Assembly (NCBI RefSeq): GCF_029867415.1
Contig: NC_081183.1
Coordinates: forward strand, 138,779,951 to 138,843,950
Direction of reading: 5' to 3'
DNA length: 64,000 nucleotides
From: Vicia villosa
Lineage: Eukaryota > Streptophyta > Magnoliopsida > Fabales > Fabaceae
A program made the translations under genes and the position numbers. This document shows, piece by piece, positions 1 to 12,637 of this stretch. The notes below the pieces were generated by a model that was given only the letters and a program-made list of their open reading frames with translations, did no database searches and had not been told where the DNA came from. The stretch's first letter is position 1. Each line of letters begins with the position of its first letter.

Positions 1-2981
1 GAAAGAGCGCTGTAATTGATGAGCTTCATACCTGCAAAATAACGAATAGGGGTAAACGTGCAAAGAAATTTGGCGCGATGGTACCATTCAACTCGTCTGA
101 TCCATACGAACCTAATGGTACTACTTAGAACCTCTAATTTTGCCTATTTCAGAAAGCCCTAATTTTGAGATGAAGAACCCTAAAATGGTAGTTTCGTGTA
201 TACGTGTTCAAACTCCAATTAAGTTTCCAGAAATGATCTACACCTCAAACCAAACTTAATTATATGTCTACATCTTGCTAAGCATGTGTGAATAACCAGA
301 TACAAGTTGATTTAGGTTCGGACAAATTATGACATGTATAGCTCGATTTAGTGAGCTTCAAGGCTTGCAATTGATTGGGATACGTTTATTGATGTTCAAG
401 GAAGGTGTTTGAATATTTATTTTGTATTGAAATGGACTGAAACTTAAAATTCGAATTCCAAGTTTCTTTGAAAATTACAAGTTGTTACAAGAGTGCTATA
501 TGCTTATGAATGCTACTGAATTCGTTCTCCCCCTGTTACTGAAGTATGATAGTCTATATATAAGCATTGAGTGCTTAGAATTGAAGCTAAGAAGCATCTT
601 AGTTGCCTTTGTGGAATTCTTGCATTTTTTATATTAAAAAGCTTTGAATTATTGACCAAGTCTTCTTGCCTTCAATGCACCTGCCTTGCTCTTCAATTCT
701 CTGCAGAAAGATGAAGATTCCTTGGGTGAGTCATGCTTGGAAGTTAAGCTACCATTTATCCATCCATTTTCCTTTTAATTTTAATCTTAAAATAAGATAA
801 AATCAAGCAAAAAATGAATAAAATTGGTGTGGGCTTAGTCTTGGTCGTGGGAGGCCCATAATAACATGGCAAAGATGTTTGAATGCTGAAAACTTGGCCC
901 CATTTGGAAAAAATACATTTTTGAGCAATGTTGATTTCATGCATTTTCCCAAAATTTAGCCAACTTCAACAAGGTGTAAATCCCTCAATTTTTGTCATAT
1001 GAAGGAGATCTTGCACTTTTTGGAAACCTCATAGAGTCCTCTAACCAATGTCTTTGGTCTCATGTCAAAATGATTTTTGATGCTCCTTGTGTGTCCTTTT
1101 GAAAAAAGTGTCTTTTTGTTGACTTTGAAAATGACCTGTAATGTCTTTGATCATATTTTTCAAATGGTGAATCCAATGACCATGGGATCAATGGAATTTG
1201 AAAGATAATTGAATTTCCTTCAAAATAAGCTTTGGTTTGAATTTTTTGGATGAAGGATGAGAGAGTTATGATCAGTCAAAGTTGAGTTGACTTTTCAGGC
1301 AAAAACCCTAATTTTGAATCTTAGGGTTTTGTTGATTTTTGATCTTTCCTTGATGAATTATGATCATCCAATGATCAAATGATGAATCCTTTGACAAAAT
1401 ATGGACTTTGACAAAAAATTTCATTTTTGACTGTCTGTTGACTTTTTTGGTCAAACGGGTCGTCTGTTGACTGTTTGAGCTGCTGACGGTGCGTCTGAGT
1501 GAATTGAAGTTTGAAAATTTGTATGATGGTACTTTGAGATATATGGATGTGTATGAAATCCATTTGAGCTCTCAAAAACTTGTTTCTCCTGTAAAAACAA
1601 GAAAACCCTAGTCAGGGACTGTTTATGTAGGAGACAGTTAAGCGTACCTGATTTTTGTGCAGTGTTGAGTCTCTGCTAATCGCGAGATATTCAGAAGACT
1701 TCTAGAACAAAAATCTTGGAATTTTGAATTGTGAAAGATTGATTTGATTGATGGTATAAAACACTGAGAATTGTACTGCCAACAGTTTGGCTGTCGACTG
1801 ACTGTTCAGGTATTGACGTAGCAGTTAGAGTGAAAAATCAACAGTCAAAGTTAATTTTCTTTTTTGTTGTTTTTGTTTTTGTTTTATGTGAAAAATGAAA
1901 GTTTATTTACATGACTTGTTAAATAAAACATAGACATAATAAATAACTAATATTTACGGTACGCGGGCAAAATTACCGATAATAACCCTGAAAAATCATT
2001 TAATGCACAGAAATAGGAATATTTGACTGGCAGAAAACACACAAAATATTATCTTAGTAATTAAGCAATATTATGACAAGTAATACAACATTTAATACTG
2101 ACAGTACAAATATTACATACTATATTGAACAGTACGACGAATAAACGGTACATTTAAGAACTAAGAAATACGGCAAATTTTAAGAATGACGGTTAATGAC
2201 CCATGCTATGAACAATAACATGTAGATGATTGGGAGCGCAACCATTGCAGGTCCACACTCTTCAGGACTATGCAGGCAGAAGAAAGTCATGATCACCGTA
2301 GCAATGGTGATGACTGTAAGAAGCAGTGTCTCTATCCACTTTGCCATTCTTGTCAGGGAAGAAGAGAAAATAGATATGAGGTAGGAATTTGAAAGATGAG
2401 TTAGAATTTGATGTGAGATTTTATGGAAAAAATGAGGTGTATTTATAGAATGGAAAGAAGATAGAGACGTTGGGGAATGATGTGATTCCGTACAAAAGGA
2501 AAATTTGAGTGGAAGTAAGATTTGAAAGAAAGTGGAGATAGTGTTGGGAAAAAGAGAGATGTAGAGAATAAAGTTAGGATTTGATTTTTGAAAAAGAGAT
2601 TTGAAAATATTTTTGAAAATAATGGAATATAGTACAAAAATTAGTGGGAAACAAAAGATAATAATAATCTACTTGTTACCAGTACAGTCTGAGTTTCCTG
2701 ATTCTGCGCCTGCAAAAAGATTTAACTCTGTACCAATTGTGTCAGTACTATTTATCTGTAAATAAATAAATAGCATGTGTGAAGTAATAAACAGTTTTTG
2801 GCGTTTGCGTAAGAATAAATTCAACTGCAAGCCAAATTACTGTATAAGGAAAATTCTAAAAACTAAGTATTTCATATGTCAGGATATTTGTTGAAATAAA
2901 AATCCATGACTATATGAGATTCTTAATTTTCAGATTGGAGTTTTCTTGAAAAAAGATGTGGGCAAATTTTGGGGTATAACA
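1..2981 (-). mobile_element. Ogre-type Ty3/gypsy LTR, partial, possibly a solo LTR
   Basis: Non-coding AT-rich DNA that matches, block by block, the LTR of Ogre X elsewhere in the window (about 23.4-24.4, 26.7-27.9 and 40.0-40.7 kb). On the minus strand it begins at 2981 with TGTTATACCCC, the Ogre-style LTR start. It lacks the G-rich polypurine tract that follows the same end at 40726, so this end is a solo-LTR edge or a break. The other end lies before the window. No open reading frame in it looks real. Family assignment rests on the terminal motif and the internal match. Confidence 0.75.
2440..2447 (-). promoter_or_regulatory. Putative LTR TATA box
   Basis: TATAAATA on the minus strand, about 540 bases inside the LTR start at 2981. 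The same box is at the equivalent place in the Ogre X LTR (40163-40170), which supports it as the core promoter of this LTR family. Confidence 0.5.
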
Positions 2982-3739
2982 GTTATATATATGTGTTTGC
3001 ATGCATTCATAATCATTGTTGAGGGCTGTATCCTAAAGATGAGAGGATTCAGTGAAGGGCAAGATTCCCATCGTGTGGAATCTGTGCTGGCAGGGCCGTA
3101 TCTGGATGATGATAGATCGGTCGGTGGGTTTTCCCATTGATGATGTTGGTACCACATGCATGGTGTCAGTTTCATACATGTGCATGATTTGTTCTATAAC
3201 ATGATTATATATGTTATGTGATGACTTGTCTGTTTATCTGCGGATGTGTGATGATGACTTGTCTGAATATGAAAAAATTGGGTGAATGATATAACTATGA
3301 TATGTTGTTATTTATGATGCAATAACATTGGTTAACTGTGATGAGACTCACCCTTACTTGTTGTCATTTTCAGATTGAGGATAGCGGCGCGACTTGGTGA
3401 GGATTAGCTCATAAGTCGGTTTTTAGTTTTGTGTCGGTGTCATGCTCTGGTAGATGTAACACTGGGAACGCGTTGTTTTGGGGTTTTGGATTATAACTCT
3501 ATTTTGTTTTGTTATTTGAAGTCTTATACATTAAATGATGAATGTTGAATTAATAATTAAATTCCGCTGTGTAAACATGACTTTGTTTAATGGGTTATAT
3601 TTCCAGATGTTTTCAGTGAATGCATGACAGGTGCCGAACGTGTGTATTCTTTATTTATTTTATGAATTGTGACACCTCTTGTATTTTTACTCTGATTAAT
3701 AATTGTTTAAATGCCGCGGGTTATTAGAGGGGTGTTACA
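2982..3739. repeat. Fragment of a second LTR family, chromovirus-like
   Basis: Non-coding sequence that ends in GAGGGGTGTTACA at 3739, so the opposite strand starts TGTAACACCCCTC, a form common in plant Ty3/gypsy chromovirus (Tekay-like) LTRs. It abuts the Ogre LTR at 2981 and the truncated copia LTR at 3740, so both of its ends are joined to other elements. Family and orientation are inferred from the terminal motif only. Confidence 0.4.
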
Positions 3740-4672
3740 TAATCCACTAATCAAAAACTGATTACAATGGTTTTCCACTTAGATCAACCTCTAAGTCTTC
3801 TTCAGTCTACAAATCACAACTTGGTCACTCAAGGAATTTCTTTTACAAATATATAATTAACAATACAGAGATAATAATGCTTCTAAAAATCTGTAATCAC
3901 TAAGTGATTTTTATATTAAGTTTATGATCAAGAACTCACTAAATATACAAAATTATGTGAGCTTGAAGATGAAGATTGCTTGCTTTGTTCAAGAGCTTTT
4001 GCGTGAGGAAAGTTAAGAGTTAGATGTTGTGTGTTGTAAATTGTAACGTAAGCTCTAGCCTTTTTCTTAGGCTAACAAGTTCCTTTTTTAGGCGTGAGAA
4101 TGTGACCGTTGAACAATTCTGCATTTAATGCTTTGCGTGTACAGTACAATGTTGCATTTAATGTTACATGCTTTTATCAACTACCTCGAGCCTTGCTTCA
4201 ACTGCTTTTTCTGACTTTACCTTTTGTAGCCATGCTTCTAACGTTCCTTTTGTTAGACAGACAGACTAGCCTATTTAGCTTTTCATCATTTGCTTTCTTA
4301 TGGAATTAGACTTTGTGATTTGCTTTTCATTATCAGAGTTTCCAGTGTTTGGTGCAAGTTAGAACTTCAGCGCTTCAGCCTTTGGAAGTTCCTTAGAGCG
4401 TGATACCTTTAGAGCTTCAGAGCTTGCTTCTAATAGTCATGATCTGATAACTTCAAGACCATGTTCTGATGTCTTCAAGACCATGTTCTGATGTAGCCAT
4501 CCAGAACATTTGGGTCAGAGCATCTGAAAGATAAGATATTGCATACTCTTTTACACTTTTCCTGAAATGGAAAAAGCAACTTATTAGAGTACCACATTGT
4601 CTTATACAAAATTCATTTCTAATGTTATCATCAAAACTAGAAAATATGATCCTAACATTTCATGTTCTAACA
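3740..4672 (-). repeat. 3' LTR of the SIRE/Maximus element, truncated
   Basis: Collinear with the 5' LTR from about 12781 to 13712 with scattered substitutions. On the minus strand it begins TGTTAGAACATG at 4672. The final part, equal to 12638-12780 of the other LTR, is missing, and the sequence joins the unrelated LTR fragment at 3739/3740. Confidence 0.85.
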
Positions 4673-4690
4673 ATCTCCCCATTTTTGATG
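4673..4690 (-). other. Polypurine tract of the SIRE/Maximus element
   Basis: On the minus strand AAAAATGGGGAGAT lies directly before the LTR start TGTTAGAAC at 4672, the expected place for plus-strand priming. The region between it and the env-like frame (4691-5374) is AT-rich and non-coding. Confidence 0.75.
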
Positions 4691-5374
4691 ATGACAAAAA
4701 CATATAGAATTGATATGAATTTGTATCCAGAATAAAGATGAAAGTGACAGCAAACAGATATAGCAATGGAAACTAATCAGAGTGTATAGAATAATCTCCC
4801 TCTGAGATTAACAATCCCCCCTTGAAATTAATATCAGATGAATTTAATATAAAAAGACTTCCCTGAGTATTTTCCATTTCAGAAGAGACTTTAAAGTTGA
4901 GCTTTATCTGAAGATGATTCAGAGCTTCCTTTGGACAACATCAAGGCTTTGAATTTTCTTTAGAGAACCAGCGTATCAGAGCATTAAATTTTGTCTGCTT
5001 CATATATTTGGAATTTCATTCATAGATTTTAAGATCTTCAGAGCATCAAAATATGTTTCTCACTTAAGAAAATAAAACATGTTTCTCCTCTAATTGAGAT
5101 CTTTAAAGCATTACATTCCTGTAAAAACTTTCAGATGCAGAACTTTGCAATTTTTGTTAGAAAAAATGTTTGAGACTTAAGCCTGGCAACTGATATAATA
5201 AAATTAATTCAGTAATACATTTCTCCCCTTTTTGTCAGACATCAAAAAGAATAATAAAGATTCAGATGAAAACAAATAATGAAAGGGAAAAAAGAAATAT
5301 TTCATTAATGATCAGAGAGAAAAAAACAAAACAGATGCAGAAAAAAAAAGAGACAAGTCCTAAAAACAGAAAGA

Positions 5375-7810
5375 CTAGGAAAGCTTGGAGGCTAAGAGGG
5401 CTAGCATTTTCTTGATCTCAGATGTATCTTCAGCTTGCTTCTTAGAAGTCTCTTCAGACTTCTGCATCCAAGTTCTGATCTCTTGATTGGTGTCTTCTTG
5501 TTTTGTCAAACGATCAAACACAGCTTCCTGATTCCTCTAGAGTTCCTTCAGAGTATTCCACACTTCAGAACTTGAAGGACCTTCAGATGATGAAGGGGCT
5601 GAGGCTGATATAGCAGCTGGTGGAGCAATAGGATTAGACTCAAACCAAGAGAAGAGAGTGTCCATGTCTCCTGTCAGAAGAACAAAATTCTTTGGAGCAA
5701 AAGGATATGTTTTGGTCTCCACACCACCATAGGAAGAGGATGATCAATCTCCATCTCATCAGATTCAAAATCCATCTCATCAGCTTCAGAGGATTCTTCC
5801 TACACAGGCTTCCAATTCCAGACATTCTGAAGTTCCTTCCAATTGCGAAAGTCCAGAGCCAGGCCAGCAGGAGCAAGAGCTTCAGAAACACAGACATTTT
5901 GAAGATCCAGAACATCAGCTTGCAGATCCTTGGAGAAAGCGTTCCAGAGCTTTCCAACAGCCACATGATCTCGATTATGATCATAGGCAACCTTCAGATT
6001 TTCCAACCAATTCCGTACCTTGTAGTTAAGCAACTAAAAACGTGTATCAACAGAGGGTGGGGTTGAGTTGGGTCTGATGATGGCAACGGGCTCTTGGGGG
6101 TTGGAAATAAGGTAAGGTGCAGAAGGTCTGTCAGGAAGGAGAAATGGAGTGGGTGAGATGGGTGAGGATTCTTCTTCATGATCAGAGTCTAGGATAACGA
6201 CTGCTGGATCAAATGAAGGTGTTGGGTTGCGAGGTTTGTGAAAGAGAGAATCAGAGGATGATGGAGAGGATGGTTTAGAAAAATCACAGAAGACAGGAAT
6301 GTCTATTGCTGGTTGGGTTTCAGGTGTTGGAGAGACTGGTTGTGGTTGAGGTGCAGAAGATTGAGGTTCAGAGGATGGAGGTTTTGTAGTGGAGAACTTT
6401 TTTCAGAGGGTAAGATTGGGAACATGACAGTTAGAGGTGGAGGGTTGAGAATGATGGGTTAATAAGGTTGAGCAGGTTGTTTTCCTTTGGAAGAGGTGGA
6501 GGTAGATGATGGGAATTTAGAAGATTGTTTTTGTTTTGGGGGAAGTTCTGGTTCAAGTTTAGATTCTAGAATAGAGTCATCTATTGAATCTATATCATCT
6601 ATATTTTCCTAATGGATTAAGATGATCTAGGTAGTTTCAGGGAGTCTGGGTTAGCTGTTGATATAGTTTCCGAAATATTAACAGGTACAGAACTAGAAAT
6701 AGAAATACCTGAAGTTTTCTTCTTCTTCTTCTTCTTAGTCTTTGTGGAAGGACCTTCTCTTGTTGTCTTTCTCTTCTTGGAAGCTTTCTGAACATCCAGA
6801 GAAGGAAGGTTTCTGCTATGCAGCCATGTTGGATCAAACTCTGTATCATCCTTCAAGCAAGACTCCAGATAATAGAAAATGACTTTAGGATGCTCCTCCT
6901 TGAAAAACAATTGGAAGTCATCAACAGGAATTCTTCTAGTCAGAATTTCATTTACCACTCTGGGCTGAGAGGTAACACTGGTAATCAGCTTCATCTTCTT
7001 CAGAGTGTGAGCAGTCAGAGTACTCCCACACATAGCTGCCAGATCCTGAACTGCTCCAGCTTCTCTTAGAGAATCTATCAAACCAGATTCTATCAGAATA
7101 TCTGAGACGAGCCTTCCCAGAGGGATGAAGTTCCTCTTGATCTTCTGATTTTTCAACTTTACTTGTTCTCGAGAATCCTTCACATGATTCCACATGTGGA
7201 TGAACAGAAGATGAGGTAGATCAATCCTCTGGCCCATGCCAATGCAGTACAGAAGGTACTGTTGATCCTGGTTGATGTAGGTGGAAGAAACTGTAGATTT
7301 TCTTTGATGAATACACCCCAGAAGAATCTTAGCCCATATTCTGTAGGGGGCCTTTAGATCCTTAGTGTTGTTTGAACCTTGCTCTGTTGTAAACACTTCA
7401 GAGTAAACTGCATCCTAGTCAGTTCTACCAGCAACTGTTCCTGTAGCACCACTCAAACCTTCAAGATTGAGTAACTTCCTTATAAGGTTTTCTGTAATGG
7501 AGACTTCTTGACCTAGAAAGAAAGAGATAATTGCTCTAGGTGTAAGAGTTGCGTGAATCCAGAATTCCTTCCCCAAATCTGGGTAGACTGGCCCAATGAG
7601 ACGATCATAGAAGATTTCCTAACCTTGAATCAACATGTTTGATTTCAAATTAAACTCATGTTCCCGGAGATGATCAAAATCCACCATGAGTTCACATAGA
7701 ACATCCAGTTCTGCAGTAGGGATGGGACACGTTCTTGCAGGAGGAGAGAACTTTGGTGGTTATTGTTGCTCTTGCTGAGAAGAAGTTTTCTTTGATGATG
7801 ATGAAGCCAT
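5375..7810 (-). pseudogene. Env-like extra ORF of SIRE/Maximus, broken
   Basis: Reading frame downstream of pol, separated from the pol stop by about 510 bases, where SIRE/Maximus elements carry an env-like gene of unproven function. The start I favour is the ATG at 7808-7810 (MASSSSKK). The longest open stretch is 6617-7396 (259 codons), with a Lys-rich cluster near its end that could be a nuclear-localisation-like or nucleic-acid-binding patch. The last 100 or so codons (down to the TAG at 5375-5377) are rich in Gln, Glu, Lys and Leu and look like a coiled coil. Several in-frame stops and at least one shift between about 6600 and 5800 break it. I see no clear signal peptide or membrane span in what remains, so env-like is a positional label and not evidence of a fusion protein. 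Confidence 0.65.
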
Positions 7811-8319
7811 TGGAGAGGAAGAACTGAGATGTCTTTTAGGTTTAGGGTTTTGGAAAAGACAAAAGAGAGAAGAAAAATGCATAAAACGAAGAAGGAGAGA
7901 ATGAAAAGAGGGAAAAAGGAGTTTGAAAGAAGAAATATAAACGGATGGATTTGAAAACAAATGCAATAGAGTTATGAATGAGAGACGGTTACAGAATAGT
8001 CATTAATGATGAAAGACATAAATGGGGAATAACATAAGATTTGAAAATATTTTGCACGGTTACCTAGGTCGGCGTCTCATCAACTGCACGCATGCTTGTC
8101 CCTTTAAATTAAATGAACACGTGGTTATCATCATAGGGTAACTGGTGACAGCTGTTTTGCTTTAACAGAAGTTCTGAGTCATACTAGGCACATGAAACGT
8201 TAGTGATAACAATTTCAGAGTGTCCTTATGAACAAACACAATCATAACATCTGATAAGAAGAAAAATAAATAAAAACATATTCTTCAGACTGAAAACATA
8301 TCAGAGCTTCACAAGCACT

Positions 8320-11300
8320 TCATTCTGGGCATAAATCCATACCAATATTCTTCAGAATGAACTTAAATATATCTTCAGCAAGGGGTTTTATAATGATATC
8401 AGCCCATTGATGGTCTGTATCTACAAAGTTTAAAGAGAGAACACCCTTCTGAATATAGTCCCTAACATAATGATTCTTAATCTCTATATGCTTAGCTTTA
8501 GAATGTAAAATAGGATTTTTAGAAAGACAGATAGAAGAAATATTATCACAAAATATAGGAATGTTACTCTCATATATCTAACAGTCTTCTAGCCGACCTT
8601 TCATCCAGAGCATCTGTGTGCTACATCCAGCAGCAGCTACATATTCTGCTTCAGTTGTAGATAATGCAATTGTGGCTTGTTTCTTGCGGTACCGGGAGAT
8701 CATATTTCTTCCCAGAAATTGACAACTTCCCGAAGTACTTTTCTTTTAAACTCTATCTCCAACGTAATCAGCATCACAATATCCTACTAAGTTGAATTCT
8801 TCAGATCTTCTGTAAGACAAACCAACGTTAATAGTACCTTTCAGATACCTAAGAATTCTGTTAACAACAGTTAAGTGAGATTCTCTAGGATCTGATTGGA
8901 ATCTAGCACACAAACAGACACTAAATAAGATGGCAGGCCTAGAAGCAGTCAGATAGAGAAGAGATCCTATCATACCTCTTTAGATCTTCTGATATACCTT
9001 CTTACTTACCTCATCCTTACCTAAAATACTAGTTAGATGCATTGGAGTTTTAGCTTCCTTATAGTCTGATAATTTAAACTTCTTCAGAAGTTCCTTGACA
9101 TACTTCGTCTGATGTATGTAAGTCCCTTCAGAGGTTTGGTTTATCTGAATGCCTAGAAAGTATTTTAGTTCTCCCATCATGCTCATTTCAAACTCTGCCT
9201 ACATAGACTTAGCGAAATTCTTTCCAAGAGTAGATGTTCCAAAAATAATATCATCAACATAAATTTGACAAATTAAAATATCTTTTTTAAATGTTTTACA
9301 GAAGAGAGTTGTGTCTACTTTTCCTCTTGTGAAACTATTATCTAGAAGGAAAGAACTTAATCTTTCATACCAAGCTTTGGGAGCTTGCTTTAGACCATTT
9401 AATGATTTCTTAAGTTTGAAAACATGTTCTGGAGACTTAGAGTCTTCAAAACCAGGAGGTTGGTGAACATAAACTTCTTCATCTATATAACCATTTAAAA
9501 ATGCACTCTTAACATCCATATGATACAGGGCGATGTTATTCTGAGTGGCAAATGAAACTAATAATCTTATAGACTCTAACCTGGAAACTGGTGAAAAGGT
9601 TTCATTATAATCAATACCTTCTTGTTGACTATAACCTTGAGCAACCAGTCTGGCCTTGTTTCTGATTAATTCACCATTTTAATTTAGGTTGTTTCTGAAA
9701 ACCCACTTTGTTCCAAAAATGTTAAATCCTTTAGGTCTTGGAACAAGATCCCACACATCATTTCTTGTAAACTGATTTAGCTCTTCTTGCATTACAATAA
9801 TCCAATCAACATCTTCTAGAGCTCCATCAACAGATGTTGGCTCAATCAAAGACACTAATCCAAACAGAGACTCTGCGTTGTTCTTTATAAATGATCTTAT
9901 TCTGATGGGATCATCTTTCTTTCCAATAATGACATCCTCTGGAAGAGCTGAGTTGATTCTTAAAGATCTCCTGACTGTTGGTTCTTCAGATATTCTAAGA
10001 TTCTCTAAATAAGCAACAACTTTATATTCTGAATCATCCTTTCCTCTAGGATCTTCATGATCTGGATCAGAGATGTCTATATCTGCAAAATTCTCATTCT
10101 GCTTTGGCTTTTCAAAGCCAAGCTTATCATGAAATCTGACATTGATTAATTCCTCAACTATCAGAGTTTCAGTATTGTATACTCTGTAGCCCTTAGAGCG
10201 TTCAGAATATCCAAGAAGAAAACACTTTTGAGCTTTGGAATCAAACTTGTTCAGATGATCCTTAGTATTCAGAATATAGCAAATACATTCAAAAAGATGG
10301 AAATGTGAAATGTTGGGTTTTCTGTTCTTCCACAATTCATAAGGAGTCTTATTCAGAACATGCCTTATGGAGATTCTATTTTGAATATAACATGTTGTGT
10401 TAATTGCTTCTGCCCAGAAATGTTTAGCCATATTAGTCTCATGGATCATGGTTCTGGCCATTTCTTAAAGAGTCCTATTCTTTCATTTTACAACTCCATT
10501 TTGTTGTGGAGTTCTAGGACAAGAGAAATCCTGGGAAATACCATTTTCTTTGAAATAAATTTCAAAGACTCTGTTCTCAAATTTGCCACCATGATCACTT
10601 CTGACTTTTATGATTTTACACTCTTTTTCAGATTGAATCTGTTTGCAGAAATCAAAGAGCACAAAATGTAACTCATCCTTGTGTTTTAAGAACTGTACCC
10701 ATGTCCATCAGCTGTAATCATCTACAATGACCAATCGATATTTTTTGCCTCTGATTGATGCTGTTTTGACTGGACCAAACATATCAATATGCAGAAGTTC
10801 TAAAGGCCTTGAAGAAGAAACAACATTTTTAGATTTAAAAGCACATTTTGAAAACTTCCCTTTCTGACATGCTTCACAAAGAGCATCTGATTTATATTTC
10901 AGATTAGGGAGTCCTCTGACCAGATTGAGTTTGTTAATCTGAGAAAATTTTCTCATGCTAACATGACCCAATCTTCTATGCCAGACCCACTGCTCTTCGT
11001 TAACAGAAAAAAGGCAAGTAACCTGCTGGTTTTTAAGATCTGAAAGATCAATCTTATAAATGTTGTTCTTTCTTTTTTCTTGTAAATAGGATTGAGCCAT
11101 CCTTTTGACTAACAACTCTACAAGACTTTTGATTAAAGATTATGTCATAACCATTGTCACTTAATTGACTTATGGACAATAAATTATGAGCTAATCCATC
11201 AACTAGCAGAATATTATTTATAGAGGGAGAGTTACCAATACCAATGGTTCTAAAGCCTATGATCTTGCCCTTCTGGTTCCCTCCAAACTTTACGTATCCT

Positions 11301-11611
11301 CCAGATCTAACTTCCAGACTTTGGAACATAGACCTTTTTCCCGTCATGTGTCGTGAGCATCCAGAGTCCAGGTACCATGACATGTTTGTCCTTTGTGCTG
11401 TTAAGGAGATCTCTTCAGAATCTGAGTCAGAGGCAGATTCTTCTTCACCATCTACAGTTGCCATGAATGCTATATTTGCTTTCTCATCTTCAGAGTCAGA
11501 CTCTTGATCAGAGGAATCTGAGTCATCCCAAGTAGCCATCATACCTTTCTTCTTCTCAAATATTTTTCTGGGCTTTTCTCTCTGAAGCTTAGGACACTCA
11601 TTCTTGAAGTG
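8320..11611 (-). pseudogene. SIRE/Maximus pol: protease, integrase, RT, RNase H (inactive)
   Basis: Copia-order polyprotein. After the broken zinc knuckle come the aspartic protease (WYLDSGCSRHMTG near 11.37 kb), one frameshift near 11.08 kb, the integrase HHCC finger (HRRLGH ... CEACQKGKF), the integrase core with first Asp in LHIDMFGP and second Asp in the SDHGG block, the RT with YVDD at 9250-9261, and RNase H ending at the TGA 8320-8322. In the integrase core the codon for the third acidic residue reads AAA (Lys) at 10486-10488 and the next codon is a stop at 10483-10485. More in-frame stops follow (near 10.46, 9.68, 9.19, 8.98 and 8.74 kb), but the frame is otherwise unchanged from 11115 to 8320. 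The pattern is mostly C-to-T type nonsense decay in a once functional gene. Confidence 0.88.
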
Positions 11612-12559
11612 TCATGGTTCTTTGCATTCATAACATACTATGGTTTTCTTTCCAGATCTTATGTGTCCAGAAGATTCTCCCTTTTCAGGTTTCTTGAAGC
11701 TTTTAAATCTTATTTGCTTGTTTTTCCAGAGTTGATTTACTCTTCTAGAAAGAAGAGATAACTCATCTTCTTGTTCTTCAGACTCTGAGTCATCAGATCT
11801 TTCCTCTTTAGCATGAAAAGCGTTAGTACAATTTTTATTGTTAGATTTTAAAGCAATAGATTTACCTTTCCTTTGAGGTTCATTTGCGTCAAGTTCAATT
11901 TCATGACTTCTTAGAGCCCTTATGAGCTCTTCAAGGGATACTTCGTTCAGATTCTTAGCTATCTTGAAAGCTATAACCATTGGTCCCCATCTTCTGGGCA
12001 AACTTCTGATTATCTTCTTGACATGATCAACTTTAGTGCATCCTTTGTCTAGAACTCTCAGTCCAGCTGTCAGAGTCTGGAATCTAGAAAACATTGCTTT
12101 AATATTTTCATCATCTTCCATCTTGAAAGCCTCATACTTCTGGATGAGAGCCAGAGCTTTGGTCACCTTGAATTGAGCGTTCCCTTCATGAGTCATTTTT
12201 AAAGATTCAAACATCTTATGAGCTGTTTCCCTGTTAGTTATCTTTTCATACTCAGCATGAGATATAACATTTAACAATACGATTCTTGCTTTATGATGAT
12301 TTTTGAAATCTTTCTTTTGTGAATCATTCATAGCTTGTCTGCTGATTTTGACTCCACTAGTTTTTGGATGTTTGCAACGATCCAACACCAAGTCGCATAG
12401 GTCACCATCTTGACATAGAAAGTAGCTCTCTAGCCTATCTTTCCAATATTCAAAATTTTCACCATCAAAGACTGGTGGTCTATTGAATCCATTGAAGCTA
12501 TTACTACCATTGTTACCATTGTTGTTTTGTTCAATAGTGGTTGGTACTGGAGCTTCCAT
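11612..12559 (-). pseudogene. SIRE/Maximus gag, ends at a stop inside the zinc knuckle
   Basis: Capsid/nucleocapsid protein of the copia element. Start chosen at ATG 12557-12559 (MEAPVPTTIEQNN), about 65 bases after the PBS; the frame is open a little further upstream but only from a GTG. The N-terminal part carries the copia gag signature FDGENFEYWKDRLESY, followed by a helical capsid region and an acidic Ser/Glu-rich linker. The CCHC knuckle begins CYECKEP and is cut by TGA at 11612-11614 in place of the conserved Gly codon; after the stop the frame continues as HFKNEC into pol. Gag and pol were thus one continuous frame before this mutation. Confidence 0.85.
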
Positions 12560-12623
12560 TTGCGTGTTTTTCTCCTGAATCTTTTGTCTAACACTGTTAA
12601 GTGTTTGCACCTAGAACCAAGGC

Positions 12624-12635
12624 GCTCTGATGCCA
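12624..12635 (-). other. Primer binding site (initiator Met tRNA type)
   Basis: Minus strand reads TGGCATCAGAGC two bases inside the 5' LTR end, one base off the common copia PBS complementary to the 3' end of initiator tRNA-Met. Confidence 0.8.
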
Positions 12636-12637
12636 AT

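Noticed and set aside
5692..6066. 124-codon plus-strand open frame
   Set aside because: Antisense shadow of the env-like reading frame.
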